Assembly: GCA_907163375.1 (NCBI GenBank)
Contig: CAJQUW010005346.1
Span: 281,880 to 345,879 of the forward strand
Reading direction: 5' to 3'
DNA length: 64,000 bases
Origin: Prostheceraeus crozeri
Lineage: Eukaryota; Platyhelminthes; Polycladida; Euryleptidae
The number at the start of each line of letters is the position of its first letter. Position 1 is the first letter of the stretch. This document shows positions 53,233 to 61,018 of this stretch, one piece after another. Position numbers and translations under genes: made by a program. The notes below the pieces were generated by a model. It saw only the letters and a program-made list of their open reading frames with translations. It had not been told where the DNA came from and did no database searches.

Positions 53233-54279
53233 TTACAATTCAAGATTGCCAGCGCTACTGTCACGCTTATACTTATGGAAAAAGTGGTCACGCTGGCAAC
53301 TTGCAGCTGCACATTCTGGTGTAAACCAAGGTTGTGAGTGAGGCTTCATTTGGAAAGTACGGTGAGGAATGTAGGCCAACATCCCTATCTGAAGCCACTC
53401 TGTCAGTTCTTGCGCCGACTTGTGGACGTTCTCGCTCAGAATCAAATTCTCAGCTTGAACTTGACTAAGAAAAGTGCGGAAGCCACACCAGTCTGCTTTG
53501 GAGAATTGATAAACTGTTCTATGGAAGGGTGCAGACGGTGTGGAGCAAACTTGTTTGCCAGAAACTGTGATAACACAGTGATCAGACGTGCCGAGGGGAG
53601 AAGTAACCTTGTGTGAAAAACAAGTTGGATTTGAGGTGAGAAACAGGTCAAGGAGATATCCAGTATCCCCAGCTCGGTCAGGCACTCTGGTAGGACAAGT
53701 GACAATTTGACTAAGGTTGTGAGAGACAGCGAAATCCTGGGCTGCCTGACCGGAGAGATCGGTGGTGCGTGAGTGCACAAGCTAGTCAACATTGCGCACG
53801 TTGAAGTCACCAAAAACGGCAACTTCAGCGCTGGGATACTCTTGTAGAAGAGAATCGATCTTGTCAGAAAGAACATTGAAAATATCCGCATTAGTTGATG
53901 GAGAGCGGTATAGGAAAAATAGAAGAAGAGTGGTCTTCTGCAGCGGCGCAATGAAGGCAAGATACTCATGCCTTGGATCCTCTGAGCTACAAAGCCTTCT
54001 CAAGGGAAGGCTTGTCTTGGCATAGACTCCAAGACCATGACAAGGTGCTTTATCCATCCGGTGAAATATGTATCCATCAGGAGTAACGTCGCTTGATGAC
54101 ACACTGGGATCTAACCTGGTTTCCGACAGGGCCAGAAGATCTGGTGACTTACCTTGCAGGAAGATGTTGATGTCATCGTAATTGGACCTCAGTCCTCTTA
54201 CGTTGCTGAAGCTGATCCTGAGAGGGGTTTTGAGCTTGACGGCTTGACTACGTTTCTTGTGTGTCTTTCTCATTTTCAT
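53233..54279 (-). pseudogene. LINE endonuclease domain
   Basis: The minus-strand frame opens with PLRISFSNVRGLRSNYDDIN (the SNVRGL N-terminal motif), then LLALSETRLDPS (catalytic Glu), a YRSPS segment, VAVFGDFNVRN (GDFN motif) and finally LLDLFLTSNP...GTSDHCVI (SDH catalytic His). This is a complete EEP-type endonuclease. A TAG lies in frame at 53782-53784, right after GDFNVRNVD, and a TAA at 53233-53235 separates it from the RT part. Known role: nicking the target DNA to prime reverse transcription. Confidence 0.88.
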
Positions 54280-54659
54280 AATTTCTCATAGAATATCAAT
54301 CAAATAAACGAAAATTATACTGTACAACAAAGTGATACAAGAAACTTTGGAAGGCATCAGAAAAACGTAATTAAGAGCAACAAAGCTGCAATAAATAATA
54401 CGCAAAAAAAGACACTTATAGGCACAGTTCATGTCGCAAAAGCTTGAAGAAACCCAAATGAGAACCCCTTTGCCGTAGCCGTAACAATGGGTACAAGTCA
54501 GGTAGGCCACAGAGGAACCGGATACAGCTACACGGGCTAAACCCCTCAGTAAAGCTACCCACGCATGTCCGTGGCAGTGGAACTGTACCGCCTTTTTTCG
54601 AGCAGTTGACCGGGCCTGCCTCCCAAAGCATTACCAGTGGGTTCGGGACCCTCGAACTA

Positions 54660-55565
54660 CCTGACGCCCGTATGCCGTGAATACGTTGGATCTGTCACAC
54701 CTTAACCTGCAACAAATGGGGAAGTGCAAAAGAGAGCAGTGGAAGGAAGTTCGATCACAAATGAGCCAAATAAGTGCCATGCCCAAAAACCTGATTCAAC
54801 AACATGAAACATCTGATGACTGTTCATATCTCGCAAACCAGGGAGTGGTGTTAATTGGGACGGCCGAAGCCTACCACACATTTAAAATAAACAAACGTGG
54901 AGAAAAAGAATGAAAAATTATTCAAACATAAATAAATTCAATGACCAGTAAAATAAAAATAATATTCCAGAGCCTGCTAGTTAGCCGGAGCATGGTCACA
55001 AACCGCCGACAATAAACCTTTCCGACAAGGTAGAACCCAAAGAAGCATGAGCTTCAGACGACAAAGCCTTATTGCGACTCCGTTTTCACCCTTTCACCGC
55101 TTTGAGGCCACAGGTTGAGTGAGAAAGGGGGATATGTATTCATTGTAGATATGTTCAGTTTGATTTCGTTGACATTCGTCCTGACAATCGTCAATGTCAA
55201 CAGAATCTACAGCGTTTTCAATCTGATAGGCTTGCTTTCAAGAACACCGAATGATTTTATTAATAATGCATTTCAACACATGAATTTCGCTACTGTTTCG
55301 CTATTGTATTATCCCATTGCACATGAATTCCATGAACGAATCATATCACTAACTTTCTTTTCATCCCATGAATAAACTCTTCAAGACAGATTTATTTGCA
55401 AACATGTTTGTAAGGATATTGATTGATGCCTATGAGATGTTCAGTGGAAATTGGATATAATTTGATCCACAAAGACGTTGGAAAATTAAGTGACAATTGA
55501 TAATCAGTTGGCAATCTCAATGCTTCTTTTCCGTTATAGACGAAATGAACGACATAGACAGTAGT
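54660..55565. other. No supported gene between the LINE and element B
   Basis: Two short plus-strand frames occur (54677-54913 and 55115-55375). The second encodes a hydrophobic helix, but neither resembles a known family. The last bases before 55570 are ordinary AT-rich flank and should hold the target site of element B. Confidence 0.35.
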
Positions 55566-55569
55566 TTAT

Positions 55570-55635
55570 AGTGTGACATCCGGCGCGACGCTTCGCTTCG
55601 CTTTGCTTCGCTTCGCTTGCGCCGGATGTCACACT
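55570..55635. repeat. Terminal palindrome of element B, 17-bp stem
   Basis: AGTGTGACATCCGGCGC (55570-55586) is perfectly complementary to 55619-55635. The 32-base loop is a run of TTCGC/GCTTCGC units. The AG start is the one usual for Polinton termini, so I take this as the element end, probably part of a terminal inverted repeat whose partner is outside the window. Confidence 0.65.
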
Positions 55636-55639
55636 TTTG

Positions 55640-55878
55640 CGGGGGTTTTCAAAATTTTCAAAAAAATCAAAATTTCAAAAATTTAGGTAGATTTCAAATT
55701 TCACGTGGCCGAAGGGCGAAAATTTAAGTTGTCTCAAAATATCACGTGGTCTAAGAATTTTGAAAATTTAGGCAGACGAAAATTTAAGTTGTCTCAAAAT
55801 ATCACGTAGTCTCAATATACCAGAAGATTGTATTCAAAATATTTATTCAAAATATTTATTCAAAATATTTCTTTAAAA
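55640..55878. promoter_or_regulatory. AT-rich leader with direct repeats before the first gene
   Basis: The block AAAATTTAAGTTGTCTCAAAATATCACGT is repeated about 70 bases apart (about 55728 and 55787), with a related copy before it. Then ATTCAAAATATTT is repeated three times just upstream of the first ATG. This could be a replication or promoter region; the function is inferred from its terminal position. Confidence 0.4.
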
Positions 55879-56202
55879 ATGGAAGAAACAAAAGTGGAAG
55901 GAACTTCAGAAATGGAAGGAACCTCAAGAATATATCCTTCGTTATCATATGAACGTAGTTCTACTTTAATGGACATTGAAAAGATTAACATTGAAAAAAT
56001 GAATAAAGAAAAACACAAAGATAGAGTTAGGTATATGAAAGATAAGGAATCTCAATTATTATTAAGATTAGAGCATTATAAAAAGTTAAGAAAGAGATGG
56101 TCTAATGCTTTAACAATTGTCATTTCATCTGGCGTTCTTACAATTCCAGTAGTTGCTACTGCTTTAACTCGATACAAAATGAAAACACATTTCCATCTTT
56201 GA
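55879..56202 (+). CDS. Small single-pass membrane protein, element B
   Basis: From the ATG at 55879 this is 107 residues. The first 45 are Glu/Ser/Thr-rich (MEETKVEGTSEMEGTSRIYP). A basic helical stretch follows (RYMKDKESQLLLRLEHYKKL), then one hydrophobic segment ALTIVISSGVLTIPVVATAL near residues 78-97, and a basic end. This is the shape of a tail-anchored membrane protein. I do not recognise a family. It is the first gene at the element's end and is followed by the 121-bp repeats. Confidence 0.5.
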   Translation: MEETKVEGTSEMEGTSRIYPSLSYERSSTLMDIEKINIEKMNKEKHKDRVRYMKDKESQLLLRLEHYKKLRKRWSNALTIVISSGVLTIPVVATALTRYKMKTHFHL

Positions 56203-56234
56203 AATATTTTATTCACATCACAGACAAGTACTAT

Positions 56235-56835
56235 GTACAAGTAGCATGGTTTACAACGAATAAAATATGTTGACTAGAAAATGTATTATGCCATGATACA
56301 ATTGTTTCTGTATGAGTAAAATAAGGTAAGGCTCATAGAACTATAAAACCAATGAGGACAAGTAGCATAGTTTACAACGAATAAAATATGTTGACTAGAA
56401 AATGTATTATGCCATGATACAATTGTTTCTGTATGAGTAAAATAAGGTAAGGCTCATAGAACTATAAAACCAATGAGGACAAGTAGCATAGTTTACAACG
56501 AATAAAATATGTTGACTAGAAAATGTATTATGCCATGATACAATTGTTTCTGTATGAGTAAAATAAGGTAAGGCTCATAGAACTATAAAACCAATGAGGA
56601 CAAGTAGCATAGTTTACAACGAATAAAATATGTTGACTAGAAAATGTATTATGCCATGATACAATTGTTTCTGTATGAGTAAAATAAGGGAAGGGTCATA
56701 GTACTATAAAACCAATGAGGACAAGTAGCATGGTTTACAACGAATAAAATATGTTGACTAGAAAATGTATTATGCCATGATACAATTGTTTCTCGTAAAT
56801 TCAAATAAGGGAAGGGTCATAGTACTATTATCTAT
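56235..56835. repeat. 121-bp tandem repeat, five copies, each with a TATA-like box
   Basis: The word TTTACAACGAATAAAATATG begins at 56250, 56371, 56492, 56613 and 56734, an exact 121-bp period, with only a few base differences, mostly in the last copy. Most units contain AACTATAAAACC and an AATAAA. The array sits between the small membrane-protein gene and the convergent 196-residue gene. Confidence 0.95.
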
Positions 56836-56853
56836 TGGGAGTAGCTTACCGTT

Positions 56854-57444
56854 TCAATTGATTGAGTTTAAAATTTGATCAAGGGTTGGGCGGTGTCTCC
56901 CATGGCGAAGATACGAGTCAATAATAGCGAAGTTCCTTTTGAAAAATGATATAGATTCCGTCGAGTTCTTAATAAACGGAAATCGTAAATATAGTTTATA
57001 AAATTTTCTTAAAAAGATGTTATAGCCTCTGGAATAACCTAATTGTTTACAAACATGGCCACTTCCACGGATTACAGTCAAAGCTCTTCCTTTTAACAAC
57101 GATAACTTCACAGTATTGTTCACCGAAATGTCTTCTTCTCTTCTTAAATGTGCTAAATAATTAGTTAGCTCTGATGGTAAGATGTCTCTTTGAATTTCTT
57201 CTTCAAAATTATAGTTTGAACTGATATTGATGGCGTTATCTTGCAATGTGTCTTCAAATCGATTTATCACTAAAAATTCTCTGAATGTTTTTGATGCGTG
57301 GATGTCTTCTTCCTCCCTTGGTTTAAGATATTTCTCCTGAAATTCTGTTAGCATCTCAATACACTTCTTCCGTTGATCTTCGTTCACAATAGTGTCTGAA
57401 ATTTTTCTTTTCAAATCGGCAAAGGCGATGCTTGAACGTGCCAT
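56854..57444 (-). CDS. Helical protein of unknown function, element B
   Basis: This 196-residue protein starts MARSSIAFADLKRKISDTIV. It is mostly alpha-helical by composition, with charged segments (EDQRKKCIEMLTEFQEKYLK, REEEDI) and a basic C-terminal half (LGYSRGYNIFLRKFYKLYL, FFKRNFAIIDSYLRHGRHRP). There is no signal peptide, membrane segment or metal-binding cluster. I recognise no family. The stop lies 20 bases from the 121-bp array. Codon use is as AT-rich as its neighbours, so it belongs to the element. Confidence 0.5.
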   Translation of the reverse strand: MARSSIAFADLKRKISDTIVNEDQRKKCIEMLTEFQEKYLKPREEEDIHASKTFREFLVINRFEDTLQDNAINISSNYNFEEEIQRDILPSELTNYLAHLRREEDISVNNTVKLSLLKGRALTVIRGSGHVCKQLGYSRGYNIFLRKFYKLYLRFPFIKNSTESISFFKRNFAIIDSYLRHGRHRPTLDQILNSIN

Positions 57445-58232
57445 TTTCGTTAAAACGTAGTGAATTAATTATGATAAAAAATAAAATTGTTGAAAGTCGC
57501 TGATGAAATTGACCAAAATAGATAAAGGTCACAGATGATTCGTAAGCAGTCACAGTCTCGTAGAACGCTCGCAGAATGAATGCACGCAGTAATACGTGGA
57601 ATAATGGCAGCAGCTGTTCAAGTGAAAAGTCATGAGTTATGCGGGTCACAAAGAATTCTCTCATACTGAATAGCTTAAACTGGTAGCAGCTGTTCATGTT
57701 GAGAAATTTGGTAACAGATGTTGCTAATGTCTTAATACAGATAAAACAATCAATATTCTCTTAACAAGAGTTCATAAGAATAAAATGGAACAATGTAACG
57801 TTTTAATTTAGATTAAATTAAATCATTTCAAAATCGAATAAGTAGCAAGGAAAGTCATCATTGTGGAACAGTTTTAAATCAATACCCCCTCCCTTCTGTC
57901 TAAGTAGTAAGGAAAGACATCATTAGAGAACAGTTTTAAATCAATACCCCCTCCCTTCTGACTAAGTAGCAAGGAAAGTCATCATTGTGGAACAGTTTTA
58001 AATCAATACCCCCTCCCTTCTGACTAAGTAGTAAAGAAAGACATCATTAGAGACCAGTTTTAAATCAATACCCCCCCCCAGTAGTAAGGAAAGTCATCAT
58101 TATAAAAATGTTTTAAATCAATACCCCCTTCTGACTAAGTAGTAAGGAAAGACATCATTAGAGAACAGTTTTAAATCAATACCCCCCTCCTTCTGACTTC
58201 TAGGGGTCTCTTAAGAAATTTTTTATTATAAA
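57445..58232. repeat. Intergenic region with 62-bp tandem repeat (about 57840-58195)
   Basis: From about 57840 the unit TAAGTAGTAAGGAAAGACAT-CATT-AGAGAACAG-TTTTAAATCAATACCCCCTCCC recurs about six times, with a 62-bp period in the first four copies and shorter or interrupted copies after. Two slightly different versions (GTCATCATTGTGG and GACATCATTAGAG) alternate. The preceding 57445-57839 shows no gene. The array sits upstream of the protease gene and may act as its promoter region. Confidence 0.85.
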
Positions 58233-58721
58233 ATGAGCAACATAAATGAGTTTTTGAAATTATATGGAACACAGACAACAACGAATTTCGATTTAAATAA
58301 GATTGCTAATCAATTGGGAATAAAGAATTTTCACATATTGATGAGGGATGAATTACAATTCCTAAAAAATAGGCCAACAGGAACCTTCAGTTCACGGAAC
58401 AAAGTTCCATCAATAACTGTAAATTTCATAACAAATCTTCATACGTCAAATGAAAAAGGTGTACATTGGTCAGCAGGCGTTAAAAATTATCAGCAGAACT
58501 ATTATTTTGACCGCCCGGAGGCTGAGAACTATTGGTTCGACTCATACGGTTTGCCCCCTACAAATGAAGTAAAAGAATTACTTGGCAATGGAATTTATAA
58601 TACATTTCAAATTCAAAAACCGGGAACAACTTATTGTGGGCAATTATGTTTATACGTTTTGTACAAATTACAAAAAGGAGTATCATTTCTAGATATTATG
58701 TTAGAGTTAAACAATCTATAA
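58233..58721 (+). CDS. Adenain-like cysteine protease (virion maturation), element B
   Basis: This 162-residue protein has the adenain/Ulp1 triad order: His in KGVHWSAGVKN (about residue 78), Asp in NYWFDSYGLP (about 103), Gln in NTFQIQKPG (about 129) and the nucleophile Cys in TYCGQLCLYVLYKL (about 137). It corresponds to the protease at 1581-2042 in element A but is distant in sequence. The ATG follows the 62-bp repeats directly. It converges with the integrase-lipase gene, the two stops being 35 bases apart. Known for the family: processing of virion precursors. Confidence 0.85.
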   Translation: MSNINEFLKLYGTQTTTNFDLNKIANQLGIKNFHILMRDELQFLKNRPTGTFSSRNKVPSITVNFITNLHTSNEKGVHWSAGVKNYQQNYYFDRPEAENYWFDSYGLPPTNEVKELLGNGIYNTFQIQKPGTTYCGQLCLYVLYKLQKGVSFLDIMLELNNL

Positions 58722-58755
58722 CTCAAGCGAAGCTAGCTAAAGCGCCACCTAGAGG
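58722..58755. terminator. Convergent gene end with AGCGAAGCT mini-hairpin
   Basis: Between the two stops lies CTCAAGCGAAGCTAGCTAAA. AGCGAAGCT contains the GCGAAGC core, known to form an unusually stable mini-hairpin, followed by the palindrome AGCTAGCT. It may help end transcripts from both strands; this is inferred. Confidence 0.35.
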
Positions 58756-60132
58756 TTAAAGCTCTGTTTTCTGTAATTCATTTTGATAAAATCGGCCTCT
58801 GATATCTTCATCATCTAAATCTTTAATTTCATAAGTAATCGGATAACTTTGATTTATTTTGCAAACTTCAAATATTTCTTTAGTCCAATAGCCAACAAAG
58901 CCTTTTTCAAATTTATTCTTATATTTAAATATCCTAACTCTATCTCCAATTTTAAATTTTGGCTTAAGTTTCTGCAAATTCGGATTACTCTCATTCAAAT
59001 TATTATTCTCGAATATTTTCTTTCGTACTAGATCAGGGTCGTCAGAAGCATTCTTTGGAGTTTCTTCAATACCAGAATGAACTTTATTATTGTACTCTTC
59101 CACAATTCCTGGTAATATCTTCAACCATTTCTGATTTTTTTGCTCAGTAAATTTCTTGAATAATTTATTTTTTAACGTCCGATTGAATCTTTCTATCACT
59201 ACGGCCTTCCCTGCATTTTCAGTGGAATAAACAGTTTCAAATAGTGGCTGAACGTTTCGATTATAAAATTCCGACCCTTTATCAACAAACAATTTTTTTG
59301 GCTTTCTATTACTTTCTTTAAAGATTTCTTCAAACGCATATTTAACTGATAGACCACTTTTATTTTTTAAAGGCTTTACCCAAGCGTATCGTGTATATAA
59401 ATCTATAACGGTCAATGCGTATTTGTAGTCCCTTTCATTCGGCATATGAATAAGATCAGCACTCCAAATATCATCTTTATTAAATACTTTTACTTTCAAT
59501 AGATATTTCGGCTTTCTATATTCCTTGTGAATTTCGGACTTATAGGTTCGAGCGTTGCTCTCAGAGTTATTAGTTCGAGCGTTGCTCTCAGAGTTATTAG
59601 TTCGAGCGTTGCTCTCAGACAGCTTAGCTGTCGTTTCATTTAAACCCTGGCCGAATAATATTTTAGCTTGTAAAGCTTTCTTAACAAACATTCTTTCAAT
59701 CTTTTCTCTAAATGTAGGATTTTGAATACTATCTAATTCTTGAATCATCTTCTTGTCAGCTGCATGTCGAGAACTTAGATCATGATTTCGATAAGCTAAA
59801 TCATGCCTGTAAGCGGCGGCATCTACTCTATTTATTGGTTCTTCACCTGGTTTCGGATTATTATTCTCATCTAGTCTTATATCTAATCGAGTTCCTGGAC
59901 CGGTATATGAATGACCAGGAAGATGTTTTTCTTTCGAATATTTACTCCAAATAAATCCAGGAAAGTTTTCTAATGTTTTTTGTATATCACCACCGAAGTG
60001 GTGTGGAACTTTGTTCTTGTCACCTCCAATATGCTGACAATTTGAGTTTTTATTTTTGTTTAATAGATAATTCAATAAATCTAAATTAGAAATTTTTAAT
60101 TTAATTAAATTTTCGGAATTTTTAGAATTCAT
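58756..60132 (-). CDS. Phospholipase A2-like domain fused to a retroviral-type integrase, element B
   Basis: This 458-residue frame has two parts. Residues about 55-160 match the parvovirus VP1-type phospholipase A2: calcium-loop HSYTGPGTRLD (76-84) and active-site AAYRHDLAY (His 110, Asp 111, Tyr 114). A linker of three SNARTNNSE-type repeats follows (172-198). Residues about 205-360 form the rve integrase core: DIWSADLIHM (Asp 226), LFVDKGSEFY (Asp 284), VIERFNRTLKNKL (Glu 314) and YNNKVHSGIEETP. A C-terminal SH3/chromo-like domain follows (FKIGDRVRIFKYKNKF ... YEIKDL). Integrase inserts element DNA; PLA2 domains in parvoviruses breach endosomal membranes. The fusion is unusual to my knowledge. 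Confidence 0.88.
   Translation of the reverse strand: MNSKNSENLIKLKISNLDLLNYLLNKNKNSNCQHIGGDKNKVPHHFGGDIQKTLENFPGFIWSKYSKEKHLPGHSYTGPGTRLDIRLDENNNPKPGEEPINRVDAAAYRHDLAYRNHDLSSRHAADKKMIQELDSIQNPTFREKIERMFVKKALQAKILFGQGLNETTAKLSESNARTNNSESNARTNNSESNARTYKSEIHKEYRKPKYLLKVKVFNKDDIWSADLIHMPNERDYKYALTVIDLYTRYAWVKPLKNKSGLSVKYAFEEIFKESNRKPKKLFVDKGSEFYNRNVQPLFETVYSTENAGKAVVIERFNRTLKNKLFKKFTEQKNQKWLKILPGIVEEYNNKVHSGIEETPKNASDDPDLVRKKIFENNNLNESNPNLQKLKPKFKIGDRVRIFKYKNKFEKGFVGYWTKEIFEVCKINQSYPITYEIKDLDDEDIRGRFYQNELQKTEL
59547..59617. repeat. 27-bp coding tandem repeat carrying GAGCGTTGCTC hairpins
   Basis: GTTCGAGCGTTGCTCTCAGA recurs at a 27-bp period (hairpins at 59550, 59577, 59604). Each unit contains a perfect 4-bp stem and three-base loop (GAGC-GTT-GCTC) and encodes nine residues of the linker between the lipase and integrase domains. 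Confidence 0.9.
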
Positions 60133-60208
60133 TTTAAAAGATAAAAAAAATTTAAAAGATAAAATAAAATAAATGTTTTACCGAAAAGAACCAAAGGTCT
60201 TGAGGTTA

Positions 60209-60694
60209 TTACCTTATCATACTAGGACTTAGATATATTCCAGAACCATCTTTAGTTTCTTTAATTTCAATTAAATCATTAACATTGTGGAGAATATTTT
60301 TAAGAACTCGTTTTCCTTCATCAACTAATTTTAATTTACTAATAAAATTATCTACTATTCCTTCTCCCCTAGCAACTTTCTCTAACTCTCTGTTATGACG
60401 TTTTTGTTCTTCTAATGCTGCCTTCTCTGATTTATTTTTATTTACTGCTTGGACAATACCAGCTGTCCCACCTGCAACACTTCCTGCTGCTGCTATGCCA
60501 CCTATTATTAGTGGAATTAATGGGAGAATCCCGCCATTCTTTTCTTCTTGTAATTGAATATTCTCTATCATTGGTTTACTTATGTAATACTTTTTTTTAT
60601 TAATAGTAATAGTTTTAGGGGTATTTTTGTCAACAATATTACGTAATTTTAATTCAACAGTTTTATTATTAATATTACTTTTCGCTTGCGACAT
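60209..60694 (-). CDS. Candidate pVI/pX-like minor virion protein 1, element B
   Basis: This 161-residue protein has a basic N-terminal third (VDKNTPKTITINKKKYYISK) and a Gly/Ala-rich hydrophobic stretch, GGILPLIPLIIGGIAAAGSV, at residues about 54-73, continuing into AGGTAGIVQAVN. Charged helices and a C-terminal GSGIYLSPSMI follow. A glycine-rich amphipathic or membrane-active helix within a small basic protein is the pattern of adenovirus pVI/pX-like minor proteins annotated in Polintons. It lies between the integrase and capsid genes. There is no enzyme motif. The class is inferred from pattern and context. Confidence 0.5.
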   Translation of the reverse strand: MSQAKSNINNKTVELKLRNIVDKNTPKTITINKKKYYISKPMIENIQLQEEKNGGILPLIPLIIGGIAAAGSVAGGTAGIVQAVNKNKSEKAALEEQKRHNRELEKVARGEGIVDNFISKLKLVDEGKRVLKNILHNVNDLIEIKETKDGSGIYLSPSMIR

Positions 60695-60893
60695 TTTTAA
60701 TAAAAAAATTTTAAGTTACGAAAATTTTAAGTTAAGAATTTTAAGTTAAGAATTTTAAGTTAAGAATTTTTAATCTATTCTAGTTATGAAAAATTTTAAG
60801 TTACCAAAAAAATTTTAATCTATTCTAGTTATCAAAATTTTAAGTTATCAAAAAAATTAAATTAATTAAACGACGAAGTCTTGGGCTTTAGCC
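60695..60893. other. AT-rich spacer with TTTTAAGTTAAGAA repeats
   Basis: The spacer upstream of the 161-residue gene repeats AATTTTAAGTTA several times. Similar poly-A/T blocks stand before other genes of this element (for example 62400-62480) and may mark promoters. Confidence 0.5.
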
Positions 60894-61018
60894 TATCGGA
60901 CCAAAGGTCCTCAGGTTACTAACCGATCGGAGCGAAGCTCCTCTGGCTTTAGCCTATCGGACCAAAGGTCCTCAGGTTACTAACCGATCGGAGCGAAGCT
61001 CCTCTGGCTTTAGCCTAT
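60894..61018. repeat. 61-bp tandem unit made of consecutive mini-hairpins
   Basis: Two full units and the start of a third. Each unit contains, in order, GGCTTTAGCC, TATC, GGACCAAAGGTCC, TCA, GGTTACTAACC, GATC, GGAGCGAAGCTCC, TCT. The four blocks are all self-complementary with loops of one to four bases, and CCGATCGG across the third junction is also a palindrome. The third start overlaps the stop codon of the capsid gene. A diverged partial copy (ACCAAAGGTCTTGAGGTTAT) lies just downstream of the 161-residue gene near 60190. Confidence 0.92.

Larger units (their letters stand above)
51310..54650 (-). mobile_element. Nearly complete non-LTR retrotransposon (CR1/Jockey-like), minus strand
   Basis: An apurinic-type endonuclease region is followed in the same frame by reverse transcriptase and a C-terminal domain. 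The 3' end near 51310-51370 is an AT-rich tail containing TTATTTTATTTATTT on the element strand. The 5' limit is not visible; GC-rich 5' UTR-like DNA extends to about 54650. It carries two in-frame stops in the endonuclease-RT frame and two frameshifts in the C-terminal third, so it is inactive but not old. Confidence 0.88.

Noticed and set aside
52766-53616. Plus-strand frames across the LINE
   Set aside because: They are antisense to the endonuclease and reverse transcriptase domains.
54677-54913. Possible short host gene MNTLDLSHLNLQQMGKCKRE
   Set aside because: It has no homology I recognise, no splice context, and sits at the 5' flank of a LINE.
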